From NCBI GenBank assembly GCA_035527715.1, contig DATKZY010000199.1, positions 62,001 through 126,000 of the forward strand: 64,000 nucleotides of DNA, written 5' to 3'. The stretch is from DSUN01 sp035527715 (GTDB lineage: Bacteria; Planctomycetota; PUPC01; DSUN01). This document shows positions 23,955-32,857 of the stretch, piece by piece. Position 1 is the first letter of the stretch, and the number at the start of each line of letters is the position of its first letter. The position numbers and the translations under genes were made by a program. A model generated the notes under the pieces. The model did not search any database. It was given only the letters and a program-made list of their open reading frames with translations, and had not been told where the DNA came from.

Positions 23955-26567
23955 ATGAAAAGGGCTCTCTGCCTGATGGGCTTGTTCCTGGTCAGTGAAG
24001 TCCTGGGCGCTCAGAAGCAGCCGCCGGCCTTCACGCGCGAACCCACGGCGACCAAGGCCGGCGCGGGCGCCAGGATCGAGTTCGCCGTGGACAGCGGGAT
24101 GGATATCGCCGTGTTCATCGAGGATGCGAAGGGCGCGGTCGTGCGGCACCTGGTGGCCGGCCGGCTGGGCGAGAACCCGCCCAAACCCCTCAAGCCCAAT
24201 TCGCTCGCGCAGTCGGTCGAGTGGGACGGGAAGGCCGACTATGGCAAGCCGGCCGGGCAGGGTCCGTTTCGCGCCCGCGTGGCGCTCGGCCTCGGGGCGA
24301 AGTATGACCGCGTGCTGATGCACGACTCACAGAGCATCGGGAACGTCAAGAGCCTGGCGGTGGCGGCGGACGGCACGCTCTACGTCTGCTCCGGCTTCGG
24401 CGCCGAGGTGCCGAACTGGTCGGGCGAGCGGATCATCGCCGTGAGCCGCGACGGCGCCTACCAGCGCGCGGTGCTGCCCTGGCCGGCCAGCCTGAAGAAG
24501 GAGGAGGTCGCCGGCTACGGAACCCACGAGTTGGAAGGGCGTCCCGCTCCCCTCCTCCACAGCGTGAGCCAGCGGCGGTTCCACTCGGGCCTCACGCTCC
24601 GCAAGGCAGGGATGGCGCTGACCGGCGACGGGGTGCTCCTGCGGCCCATCGGCGGCTACATGACAGGCGTGGCGCCCAGCATCTCCGCTATCGCCACCTC
24701 GGGCGCGGCCCCCTGGGGCAAGGAGGCAGGCCCGCAGCTTCTCACCGCCTGCAAGCGCCTCCACTTCACGCGGCCCTTCGTCACAGTCTCCTCAGACAGC
24801 AAGTGGGCATATCTCTCCGGGGTGGCAGATCGTAGGGTGGACAAGGATCCCGGTCTCGTGTGCTTCTCGTGCGTGTATCGGGTCAAGCTGCCGGAGCGGG
24901 GGGCGGCCGAGCCCTTCTTCGGCAAGCCCGAAGAGCCGGGCAACGGCACGGCGCGCCTGTCCACCAGCCCCCGTGGGCTGGCCACCGACGGCAAGGGCCG
25001 GCTCCTCATCGCCGACCAGGGGAACGACCGCGTCGTCGTCGTGGGCGAGGCCGACGGCAAGTTCCTCGGCTCCCTCCCCGTCGAGCGGCCCGACACCGTG
25101 GCGGCGGACCCGGCCACGGGCGCTGTCTACGTCACCCGCCTGATCGGCAGGGAAGCGGTGGAGCTGGTCAAGCTCAAGGGCTGGCAGCAGCCCGAGCCGA
25201 TGGCGAAGCTTCGCGTCAAGTCGGAGGGGAACTGGGACTTCCCGTGGGTGATGGCCCTCGACGCCACGGCGCAGCCGCCGGTCGTGTGGCTCGGCAGCGA
25301 CGCGGGGACGCTCCTCCGCATCGAGGACGCCGGCGACACGTTCGTGTCCAGAAAGGTGAACGCCGCCAAGTTCGGCAACTCGGCGTTCGTAGACATCTCG
25401 GTGGACCGCTTCCGTCCCGACCGCGAGATCTACGTCCGCTGCGGCCAGGGGAGCTGGTTCCGCTACAACGAGGAGACGGGCGAGACGGTCAGAATCCGCC
25501 TGGAGCTCCCCAGCGCCGCCGGCTCGTGCCTGACGCCTGGCCCCGATGGCAATCTCTATCTGCCCGCCTACCCCTATCATCTGCTGCGGTACGCGCGGGA
25601 CGGCAAGCCCCTTCCCTGGCCCGGCGGCAAGGGGCGGTATCCTGCCCTCGCCCTCGGCAAGGAGGGGAAGATGGACGCGGTCAAGGGCCTGCCCCACGGC
25701 ATCCACGTGCCCGTGAGCATGACCTTCATGACCCACACTCTCGGCATCCGCCACGACGGGCATATCTTCATGCTCGAGCCCGGTCGCCACGGCGACCGGC
25801 CGCCCAAGATGCTCATCGAGTACCTCCCCACCGGCGAGCGGGTCGGGAGGCCGATCCTCTGGAAGGTGTCGGACACCGCGGTAGGCCCCAAGTTCGACCC
25901 CGAGGGCAACATCCACATCGCCGAGCAGGTCAAGCCGCTCGGCCAGCCCTTCCCGAAGGAGTTCGTGAAGCTCTTCGGCGAGCTGCGGCTGGGGCCGAAC
26001 GGGACCCGCAGCGAGCCAGTCAGCGGCGACAAGGGGCAGGCCGCCACCATCTACGGCAGCATCGTCAAGTTTGGCCCGAAGGGCGGCATGATCGGCTTCG
26101 GCGATGAGAACCCCTTCAAAGGCGAGCCGAGCCTCGATCCCATGCTGAAGACCGTTTCGGCGGCCAGCTTCCACGGCGAACGGCTCTACCCCACGACCGT
26201 CACCGGCGCCGAATGGATCCGCATGGGCATCAGCCACGTGGACCTCATCGGCTGCAACTGCGAGAACACCCGCTTCGACGTGGACGAGTTCGGCCGCGTG
26301 TGGTATCCTGACCTCGGCCGCTTCCGCGTGTGCGTGCTGGACACGAGCGGCAACGGGATCACCCACTTCGGGGCCTACGGGAACGCGGACAGTTGCGGGC
26401 ACGACAGCCAGGACACGAAGCTCGCCGAGCCCGACATCGCTTTCGCGTGGCTCATCGGCGTGGCGGCCACCGACCGCTACGCCTACATGGGCGACAGCAT
26501 GAACCGGCGGCTCTTGCGTGCGAAGCTGGTCTACGCCTCCGAGGGGACCTGCCCCATTCCGCAGTGA
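23955..26567 (+). CDS. Secreted FlgD-Ig/NHL beta-propeller protein (family member 3 of 7)
   Basis: The 870-residue protein starts at ATG 23955, 37 bases after the previous stop, one of the few gaps in the operon; AAAGGGGGA lies upstream. Signal peptide about 1-20. FlgD-like domain: DIAVFIEDAKGAVVRHLVAG and VEWDGKADYGKPAGQG. NHL blades include GLATDGKGRLLIADQGNDRVVVV. C-terminal signature: GCNCENTRFDVDEFGR (Cys767-x-Cys769), RFRVCVLDTSGNGITHFGAYGN, PDIAFAW, YMGDSMNRRLLRAKL, ending CPIPQ. It shares the most with members 1 and 2, including PPAFTR after the signal peptide in member 1. No catalytic motif seen. Likely extracellular or periplasmic binding/structural protein. Confidence 0.73.
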   Translation: MKRALCLMGLFLVSEVLGAQKQPPAFTREPTATKAGAGARIEFAVDSGMDIAVFIEDAKGAVVRHLVAGRLGENPPKPLKPNSLAQSVEWDGKADYGKPAGQGPFRARVALGLGAKYDRVLMHDSQSIGNVKSLAVAADGTLYVCSGFGAEVPNWSGERIIAVSRDGAYQRAVLPWPASLKKEEVAGYGTHELEGRPAPLLHSVSQRRFHSGLTLRKAGMALTGDGVLLRPIGGYMTGVAPSISAIATSGAAPWGKEAGPQLLTACKRLHFTRPFVTVSSDSKWAYLSGVADRRVDKDPGLVCFSCVYRVKLPERGAAEPFFGKPEEPGNGTARLSTSPRGLATDGKGRLLIADQGNDRVVVVGEADGKFLGSLPVERPDTVAADPATGAVYVTRLIGREAVELVKLKGWQQPEPMAKLRVKSEGNWDFPWVMALDATAQPPVVWLGSDAGTLLRIEDAGDTFVSRKVNAAKFGNSAFVDISVDRFRPDREIYVRCGQGSWFRYNEETGETVRIRLELPSAAGSCLTPGPDGNLYLPAYPYHLLRYARDGKPLPWPGGKGRYPALALGKEGKMDAVKGLPHGIHVPVSMTFMTHTLGIRHDGHIFMLEPGRHGDRPPKMLIEYLPTGERVGRPILWKVSDTAVGPKFDPEGNIHIAEQVKPLGQPFPKEFVKLFGELRLGPNGTRSEPVSGDKGQAATIYGSIVKFGPKGGMIGFGDENPFKGEPSLDPMLKTVSAASFHGERLYPTTVTGAEWIRMGISHVDLIGCNCENTRFDVDEFGRVWYPDLGRFRVCVLDTSGNGITHFGAYGNADSCGHDSQDTKLAEPDIAFAWLIGVAATDRYAYMGDSMNRRLLRAKLVYASEGTCPIPQ

Positions 26568-26576
26568 GGCGGTGAG

Positions 26577-27701
26577 ATGACGGTGACTCCAACCCGCTGG
26601 GTGCCCACCCTGCTCTTCTGCACAGCCGCGGCGCTGGCGGGCGAGGAGGCGCCACTTCGTGTCGGCAACGCCCTGGGGGCCGAGCACGTGGCCTTCGTGC
26701 GCGCCGAGGTGCCGGGCGGAATGGTGGGGCCAGCGAAGGAGGCCGCGGCCTCCAACCCCCGCAACCCCCGCGGCTGCCTCACTCCCGATGGAGCAGTCTG
26801 GCTCACCGACGCCCGCGACTGCGTGGTCTACCGCATCAGCGACGGCCAGGCCCGCGTCCTCGCCGGCTGCGGCGTCAAGGGCTTCCGCGACGGGCCGGCC
26901 GACCGCGCGATGTTCGACTTCGGCGTCGGCTCCTATGCCGATGCCGAGGTCAACTCCGATGCGGCGGGAAACGTCTACGCCTCCGACATGATGAACCGCC
27001 GCATCCGCAAGATCCACCAGAAACCCGATGGCACCTGGTGGGTGACCACAGTTGTCGGGGGTGCCCCGAAGGGGCGGAGACCGAAGAAAGGGGAATGGAT
27101 CCCCGCCACGGACCTCGACGTGGGCGGGGCCTCCCGCTTCGCCGTGGCCGACGACGGCACGCTCACCTTCGCCAACTACGGCGGCATCTACCAGGTCAAG
27201 GAAGACAAGGCCACGCTCCTCGTCCCCACCGACGAGTTGGCCGCCCAACTCAAAGGCCGAAAGGCCCTGGCCGACTGGCACGTCGGCGGCTCCCACATCA
27301 CGCCCGACGGCGTGTTCTACTGGGTGCCCGGCGGCCAGGAAATCTTCCGCTACCACACGAAGACCGGCAAGGCCGAGGTCGTCGCAGGCGAAGGCCCGAA
27401 GCAGGCCGATGGCCCCACGCTGCTCCAGAGCGGCTTCCACACCGTCGTTGTCGTCTACTCGCGCGACGCCTCGCTCCTCTACACCGGCGGCGGCGACGAA
27501 TCGGTCCCCCGCCGCCTCTACGGCGGAACGGTGCGGCATCTTCAGAAGGACGGGTCGTTCAAGCCCGGCAAGGAGCAGGACCGTGGGAACTGGCGACTCA
27601 ACCAGCCCATTTGCCTGGGTCCCCAGGGGGAGTTGTATGTGATCCCCGGCTCCTACTGCTGGTCCGGATGGCTCTGCCGTGTGAAGTTCGCAGACCAATG
27701 A
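26577..27701 (+). CDS. Secreted NHL-repeat beta-propeller protein, tandem copy A
   Basis: The 374-residue protein has a signal peptide (VPTLLFCTAAALAG). Its blades resemble a six-bladed NHL propeller: VLAGCGVKGFRDGPADRAMFD, a segment typical of NHL proteins that monitor a threshold or ligand, then NVYASDMMNRRIRKI, SRFAVADDGTLTFANYGGIY and ITPDGVFYWVPGGQEIFRY. It lacks the FlgD-like domain and the C-x-C tail of the larger family. The next gene (27716-28834) is a close tandem duplicate. It begins nine bases after the previous stop, within the operon. No enzyme motif is visible; a binding role outside the cytoplasm is inferred. Confidence 0.75.
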   Translation: MTVTPTRWVPTLLFCTAAALAGEEAPLRVGNALGAEHVAFVRAEVPGGMVGPAKEAAASNPRNPRGCLTPDGAVWLTDARDCVVYRISDGQARVLAGCGVKGFRDGPADRAMFDFGVGSYADAEVNSDAAGNVYASDMMNRRIRKIHQKPDGTWWVTTVVGGAPKGRRPKKGEWIPATDLDVGGASRFAVADDGTLTFANYGGIYQVKEDKATLLVPTDELAAQLKGRKALADWHVGGSHITPDGVFYWVPGGQEIFRYHTKTGKAEVVAGEGPKQADGPTLLQSGFHTVVVVYSRDASLLYTGGGDESVPRRLYGGTVRHLQKDGSFKPGKEQDRGNWRLNQPICLGPQGELYVIPGSYCWSGWLCRVKFADQ

Positions 27702-27715
27702 ACAGGAGCCCCGCG

Positions 27716-28834
27716 ATGCGATTGGCGAGCCGACGGGCATTTGCCCTCGTGGTCCTGGCGTCGTCGCTGCCTGCCAGAGCCGGGAGTGTGGCGACAGGCA
27801 ACGCCTTGGGCGCGGACCACGTGGCCTTCGTGCGGAGCGGCGTGGTGGGCGGACTCGTCGGGCCGGCTCGCGAGTGCGCCGCGGGCGACAACCGCGACAT
27901 CCGCTGCTGCCTCGCGCCCGACGGCGCCATCTGGGTGCCCGATTCCCGCGACTGCCTGGTCTACCGCATCCAGGACGGCCAGGCCCGCATCGTCGCCGGC
28001 TGCGGCGTCAAGGGCTACCGCGACGGGCCGGCCGACCGCGCGATGTTCGACTTCGGCGTCGGCTCCTACTGCGACGTCGAGACCAACTCCGACGCCGCCG
28101 GCAACATCTACGTCTCGGACATGATGAACAACGCCATCCGCAGGATCTTCAAGAAGCCCGACGGGCGCTGGTGGGTGGAGACCGTCTCGGGCGGAACCAA
28201 GAAAGGCCGGGAGCCGAGGAAGGGCGAGTGGATTCCCGCCTCGGAACTCAAGGTCGGCGGCGCCTCGCGCTTCGCCGTCGCGGACGACGGGACGATCTAC
28301 TACGCAAACTGGGGCGGCATCTACCAGGTCAAGGACGGCAAGGGCACCCGCCTTGCCACCCCCGAGGAGCTCACGGCGCAGCTCGGCGGGCGCAAGGCCA
28401 TCGCCGACTGGCACGTCGGCGGCTCGCACATCACGCCCGACGGTGTGTTCTACTGGGTGCCTGGCGGCCAGGAGATCTACCGCTTCGACACCAGGACGGG
28501 CAAGGCCGAGGTCGTCGCAGGCGAGGGGCCGAAGCAGACCGACGCCGCTACCGTGCGCGAGAGCGGCTTCCATACGGTGGACGTCGTGTACTCGAACGAC
28601 GCCGCGGTCATCTACACCGGCGGCGGCGACGAGTCGGTCCCCCGCCGCATCTACCAGGGAGCCGTGAAGCACCTTCAGAAGGACGGCACGTTCAAGTCCA
28701 CCCACGAGCGCGACCGCGACAACTGGCGCCTCTATCAGGTCGCGTTCCTCAGCCCCGAAGGCGACCTGTACACCTTCTGCGGCATCTACGCGTGGGCCGG
28801 CTGGCTCGTCCGCGTGAAGTTCGCCAAGGAGTAG
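27716..28834 (+). CDS. Secreted NHL-repeat beta-propeller protein, tandem copy B
   Basis: The 372-residue protein starts at ATG 27716 behind AGGAG (spacing about 8); an alternative ATG at 27698 overlaps the upstream stop but has no SD. Signal: FALVVLASSLPARAG. Nearly every blade matches copy A: GNALGADHVAFVRSG, IVAGCGVKGYRDGPADRAMFD, NIYVSDMMNNAIRRI, SRFAVADDGTIYYANWGGIY, DWHVGGSHITPDGVFYWVPG, YTGGGDESVPRRIY. The pair must come from a recent-enough tandem duplication, with divergence mostly at the N-terminus and in loops. Keeping both suggests they form a heteromer or bind different ligands. Function unknown. Confidence 0.75.
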   Translation: MRLASRRAFALVVLASSLPARAGSVATGNALGADHVAFVRSGVVGGLVGPARECAAGDNRDIRCCLAPDGAIWVPDSRDCLVYRIQDGQARIVAGCGVKGYRDGPADRAMFDFGVGSYCDVETNSDAAGNIYVSDMMNNAIRRIFKKPDGRWWVETVSGGTKKGREPRKGEWIPASELKVGGASRFAVADDGTIYYANWGGIYQVKDGKGTRLATPEELTAQLGGRKAIADWHVGGSHITPDGVFYWVPGGQEIYRFDTRTGKAEVVAGEGPKQTDAATVRESGFHTVDVVYSNDAAVIYTGGGDESVPRRIYQGAVKHLQKDGTFKSTHERDRDNWRLYQVAFLSPEGDLYTFCGIYAWAGWLVRVKFAKE

Positions 28835-28838
28835 CCTG

Positions 28839-30236
28839 ATGAGAAACCTGACCGAGTTCGTCGCCGCGCTCACCTTCGCGGCTGCGGCCGCCGCCGGCGA
28901 GCCGGGCGCCCTCACCGTGGGCGAGCCCGTCGCCGTGGCGCCCGAGTGCGTCCGCGACGGCGCCCTCGTCCAGGCGACCCCCGCCGTCGCCTTCGGCAGG
29001 AGGGTGTATCTCATCGTGTGGTCCGACGGCTCGCGGATGCTGGGGAAGGAGACGGCGGACATCTATTGCGCGCGCGTGGAGCCGGGCACGGGCAAGAGCC
29101 TGGACCCCAGGGGCATCGTCGTGTGCAAGGCCGAGAACCTCCAGAGCCGCCCCGCTGTCGCCTTCGACGGCGCCAACTTCCTCATCGCCTGGGAGGACCT
29201 GCGGAGCGGCACCGACCACGACGTCTACGCCGCCCGCGTGACCGAGGACGGAAAGGTCCTCGATCCCGACGGCTTCCCCGTCATCAAGCGCCCGAACAAC
29301 CAGGCCTGGCCCGCGGTCGCCTTCGCAGCGGGCCACTGCATCGTCGCCTGGATGGATGCCCGCCAGTATCCCGTCTACGGCATCTACTTCGCCCGCGTGA
29401 CGCCCGAGGGCAAGGTGCTGGACCCCGAGGGGCTTCCCGCGGACATCGAGGACCCCGCCAAGATCGCCAAGGTCAAGCCACAGGGCGAGACCTGGATGGG
29501 CGACAAGGACTATTGGTGGCACAACCTCGCCTCGCGGGTCTGCCCCGCCGCCGCCTCGAACGGCACATCGGTCCTCCTGGTCTACACGAAGGAGTATCCC
29601 TTCGCCGGCTCGGGCCGGCCCGGCCTGGCCGCCACGCTCGTCCGCGCCGCCGATGCCACCGTGTCCCAGCCCGTCAAAGTGGCCGGCGGGCCCTCGCCCG
29701 CGTGGACGGGCAAGGGCTGGGCGCTCGGCGGGCCCGCGTGGCAGAGCGGGTGGACGCCCACCCCCTTCCTCGGCGCCGCATTGCTCCCCGAGACACCCGT
29801 CGAGACCAAAGAGGCCGGAGCCACCGTGGATGTCGTGAAGGCGTTCGGCGGCGGCTACAATGTCGGCAAGGGCTCCACGGCCAGCTTCCCATCGTGCGCG
29901 GCCTTCAATGGCAAGAGCACCCTCGTCGCCATGCAATACGCCTGGCGAGAGAAGAAGGGCGACAAGCGGCCCGTCTTCGCCGTCCTCGCCCTCCGCGTCT
30001 CCACCGACGCTCTCACAGGCAAGACGCCTGTGCCACCAACTGAGAAAGGGCCTGGTGGCACAGGCTTCCAGCCTGTGCTCATCGCCTCCGCCACCAGCCC
30101 CGAGAGCGTGGGGCATCCCGCCATCGCGGTCGGGCCGAAGGGCGAGTATCTGCTCGCGTACCAGGCGGATTCCGACGTGGCCAAGTGCCTCATCATCGCC
30201 CGCATCGTGCGGGAGGAAGAGGAGAAGCCACAGTGA
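28839..30236 (+). CDS. Secreted repeat protein (propeller-like), with REP-derived in-frame segment
   Basis: The 465-residue protein has a signal peptide (ALTFAAAAAAG). Repeats of about 50 residues follow the pattern PAVAF...F..AW.D.......Y.ARV...GKVLDP.G, for example RPAVAFDGANFLIAWEDLR, VYAARVTEDGKVLDPDGF and WPAVAFAAGHCIVAWMDAR, so a sialidase-like or related beta-propeller is likely. Near residues 392-414 the sequence TGKTPVPPT...GGTGFQPV comes from an inverted REP pair (30014-30078) read in frame; without it the strands would join directly. Four bases after the previous stop; the next gene starts inside its stop codon (GTGA). No Asp-box or catalytic residues of sialidases were recognised, so no activity is claimed. 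Confidence 0.65.
   Translation: MRNLTEFVAALTFAAAAAAGEPGALTVGEPVAVAPECVRDGALVQATPAVAFGRRVYLIVWSDGSRMLGKETADIYCARVEPGTGKSLDPRGIVVCKAENLQSRPAVAFDGANFLIAWEDLRSGTDHDVYAARVTEDGKVLDPDGFPVIKRPNNQAWPAVAFAAGHCIVAWMDARQYPVYGIYFARVTPEGKVLDPEGLPADIEDPAKIAKVKPQGETWMGDKDYWWHNLASRVCPAAASNGTSVLLVYTKEYPFAGSGRPGLAATLVRAADATVSQPVKVAGGPSPAWTGKGWALGGPAWQSGWTPTPFLGAALLPETPVETKEAGATVDVVKAFGGGYNVGKGSTASFPSCAAFNGKSTLVAMQYAWREKKGDKRPVFAVLALRVSTDALTGKTPVPPTEKGPGGTGFQPVLIASATSPESVGHPAIAVGPKGEYLLAYQADSDVAKCLIIARIVREEEEKPQ
30014..30078. repeat. Inverted REP pair inside a coding sequence
   Basis: CACAGGCAAGACGCCTGTG plus CCACC (30014-30037) is followed by its near-complement GGTGGCACAGGCTTCCAGCC (from 30054). Each unit is itself a hairpin. 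The insertion keeps frame and encodes a TGFQPV-type peptide. Confidence 0.8.
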
Positions 30237-32857
30237 GAAGTATCGTCCTCGTTCTCGGTCTTCAGCTCTCGCTGTCGGCCCTCGCCGCCGAGAAGGCCAC
30301 GTTCGCCACGCCGCCAAAGGTTGCGCGGGAGGCTGGCGGCGCCAGGGTGACCTTCGCCGTATCCGTCCCCACCGACGTCGAGATCGCCATCCTCGACGCG
30401 CAAGGCAAGGTGGTTCGGCACCTGGCCGCCGGGGCGCTCGGCGCTCAGAACCCGCCGCCGGCCCCCCTGAAGACAGGGCTCGAGCAATCGCTTTCGTGGG
30501 ACGGCAAGGACGACTTCGGCAAGCCGGCGGCGGGTGCGCCCTTCAAGGTCCGCGTGCGAGCGGGCACGGGCTTCCGGTTCGGACGCTTCATCGGCGAGGA
30601 CCCGTGCAACGTCGGCGCCCTGGATTCGCTGGCCACGGACGAGGAGGGCAACGTCTACCTCATGGGCTACGGCGGCGAGGCCAACCAGGGGCACATGGTG
30701 CTGCGCGCCTTCGACGCCGAGGGCCGCTACCTCCGCGAGCTCCTCCCCTTCCCCGCCAACCTGCCGCCGGAGGCCGTCAAGGACGTCGCCCGCTGGGACG
30801 AGGAGCGGAAGGCCTTTCTCCCCCAGCAGCTCAAGAACCTGAATCCCGACTTCTACGACGGCAATCGCCACGGCTGCCTCCACGTCGTCTCGGCCTCGGC
30901 GAAGAGCGGCGTCCTGCTCACCGACGGCAGCCGCCTGTGCCGCCTCGACCGGCGCGGCGGCGTGCCCGAGGCGAAGTTCGCCTTCGCCTCGCTCTGGCCG
31001 CCGAAGGGCGCCCTCCACAACACCGGCGGCGGGCCGACGCATCTCAAGGCGTCGCCCGACGGCAAATGCCTCTACCTCTCCGGCCCCTACTCGTCGAAAA
31101 CCGCCTACGGCCACGTCGCCGACCCGCGCTTCCCGCCGGGACAGGTCTATCGCATGGAGGTCGGCAAGGGCACGATGGAGCCCTTCGCCAAGCTGCCAAC
31201 CGTCGGCGAGAACCCGGCCAAGGCCGGCTACGGCTGGATCAGCAAGCACATCTCGCACCCCATGCACTACACCGTGCCTCACGGCCCCATCCACGACGTC
31301 GCCGTGGACTCGGCGGGCAACGTCTACGTCGCCGACCAGGACAACCAGTGCGTCGCCGTCTTCGACCCTTCGGGCAAGGGCATGGGCAAGATCCAGGTGC
31401 CCTACCCCGACCTCCTGGCCATCCACCCGACCACAGGCGCGCTCTATGTGCTGACGAAGGAGATCAAGGGCTACCGCCAGTTCAAGAAGTCGCTTGTCAA
31501 GTTCTCGGGCTGGAAGGATGCGAAGCAGGTGGCCGTGCTGGAGCTGGGGACAGATCGTGGCTCGCTACCCCAGATGGCCCTCGCCGCGGGAAAAGACACG
31601 ACGGTGGTGTGGCTGAGTGGCGTGCGCAGCGGCCTCCTGGCCGTCGAGGACAAGGGCACCGAGTTCGAGGAGAGGAAGACCGCTTTCGCCCCCCGCCCCG
31701 ACGTGCCGCGCGACTGGAATCGCCTGGCCGTGGACCACGACCGCAACGAGGTCTACGTGAGCAACGGCACGACCCGCATCTGGCGCTACGACGGCACGAC
31801 GGGCGAGGGCGGCGTGCTGAAGAAGGGCGGCAAGGAGTTCCTCGCCAATGACCTGGCCGTGGGCTACGACGGCAGCCTCTACGTCCGCGTGAGCGGCAAG
31901 TGGGACGGCTCGGCCGCCGACTACAGCGGCCCGTTCTGGCGGCTCAACCGCGACCTCGACCCCGTGCCGTTCGGCGGCGCAGGCAGCCACGTCCTCAGCC
32001 CCTACATCTACAGCCGCTACGGCATCGGCTTCGCCGAGCGCGGCATCGGCGTCGGCCCGAAGGGAGAGTCCTACCTGTCTTTCATGTACAAGTGGGTCGC
32101 CTACGCCATCGCCGGCTTCGGCCCCGACGGCAAGCCGATGCCCGGCAAGTATCTCAAGGGCCAGTTCCCTGGCAAGGGCAAGTATCCCGAGGGGCTCGAC
32201 GGCGCAGTCATCGGCCCGCTGCCGCAGGCCAACGGCGGCATCCGCGTGGACCTGGCGGGGAACATCTATGTCGGGGTCCTCCACTGGCCGAAGGACACCC
32301 CGCTGCCGGCCGGCTTCAAGATGGACAGGATGTGGTCGGACACCGTGGGCTGCGTCGTCAAGTTCCGGCCCGACGAGGGCGGCGAGATGCTGGGCGACGA
32401 CGGCCAGCAGCGGGCCGAGGGCTTCCGCGGCGTCGTCGCCACGTATCCCGGCCTGGCGCCCTTCAGCAAGGCGGGCCTCGGCGGCAACACCTGCTGCGTG
32501 TGCCGCGGGCCGAGGTTCGACGTTGACCGCTACGGCCGCCTGGCGCTCCCCAACGCCGTCACCTGCTCCGTCCTCCTCTACGACAACGCGGGCAACCGCC
32601 TCGCCCAGATCGGCCGCTACGGCAACTTCGACTCCCAGTTCATCCCTCCTGTGGGCGGGGGCTCTGTCCCCCGCGACCCTGTAGGCGGGGCGTCCCTGCC
32701 CCGCGTGGCCGTTCCGGCCATCCCCCTCGCCTGGCCCACGGGCGCGGGATTCAGCGAGGACCACCTCTACATCAACGACACCTACGCCCGCCGCGTCGTC
32801 CGCGTCGCCAAGGTGTTTGCCGCCGAGGCCCTTTGCCCCTGGGAGCCAGCGCGATGA
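30233..32857 (+). CDS. Secreted FlgD-Ig/NHL beta-propeller protein (family member 4 of 7)
   Basis: The 874-residue protein starts at GTG 30233, overlapping the previous TGA as GTGA, with GAGGAGAAG upstream. Signal: IVLVLGLQLSLSALAA. FlgD-like domain: DVEIAILDAQGKVVRHLAAG and LSWDGKDDFGKPAAG. NHL blades include VAVDSAGNVYVADQDNQCVAV and YPDLLAIHPTTGALYVL. C-terminal signature: TCCVCRGPRFDVDRYGR (Cys755-x-Cys757) and DNAGNRLAQIGRYGNFDSQ. A 20-residue insertion made of two 10-residue repeats (PVGGGSVPRD, PVGGASLPRV) follows; it is encoded by REP-like DNA and absent from the paralogues. It forms a sub-branch with members 5, 6 and 7 (CVVRHL..., AEALCP end). Role unknown, probably binding or scaffolding outside the cytoplasm. 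Confidence 0.73.
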   Translation: MRSIVLVLGLQLSLSALAAEKATFATPPKVAREAGGARVTFAVSVPTDVEIAILDAQGKVVRHLAAGALGAQNPPPAPLKTGLEQSLSWDGKDDFGKPAAGAPFKVRVRAGTGFRFGRFIGEDPCNVGALDSLATDEEGNVYLMGYGGEANQGHMVLRAFDAEGRYLRELLPFPANLPPEAVKDVARWDEERKAFLPQQLKNLNPDFYDGNRHGCLHVVSASAKSGVLLTDGSRLCRLDRRGGVPEAKFAFASLWPPKGALHNTGGGPTHLKASPDGKCLYLSGPYSSKTAYGHVADPRFPPGQVYRMEVGKGTMEPFAKLPTVGENPAKAGYGWISKHISHPMHYTVPHGPIHDVAVDSAGNVYVADQDNQCVAVFDPSGKGMGKIQVPYPDLLAIHPTTGALYVLTKEIKGYRQFKKSLVKFSGWKDAKQVAVLELGTDRGSLPQMALAAGKDTTVVWLSGVRSGLLAVEDKGTEFEERKTAFAPRPDVPRDWNRLAVDHDRNEVYVSNGTTRIWRYDGTTGEGGVLKKGGKEFLANDLAVGYDGSLYVRVSGKWDGSAADYSGPFWRLNRDLDPVPFGGAGSHVLSPYIYSRYGIGFAERGIGVGPKGESYLSFMYKWVAYAIAGFGPDGKPMPGKYLKGQFPGKGKYPEGLDGAVIGPLPQANGGIRVDLAGNIYVGVLHWPKDTPLPAGFKMDRMWSDTVGCVVKFRPDEGGEMLGDDGQQRAEGFRGVVATYPGLAPFSKAGLGGNTCCVCRGPRFDVDRYGRLALPNAVTCSVLLYDNAGNRLAQIGRYGNFDSQFIPPVGGGSVPRDPVGGASLPRVAVPAIPLAWPTGAGFSEDHLYINDTYARRVVRVAKVFAAEALCPWEPAR
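32648..32707. repeat. Two tandem 30-bp REP-like units inside a coding sequence
   Basis: Units 32648-32677 and 32678-32707 both read CCTGTrGGCGGGG, a short loop, then a CCCCGC arm, so each can fold on itself. Being 30 bp long, they add ten codons each without a frameshift. Confidence 0.75.
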
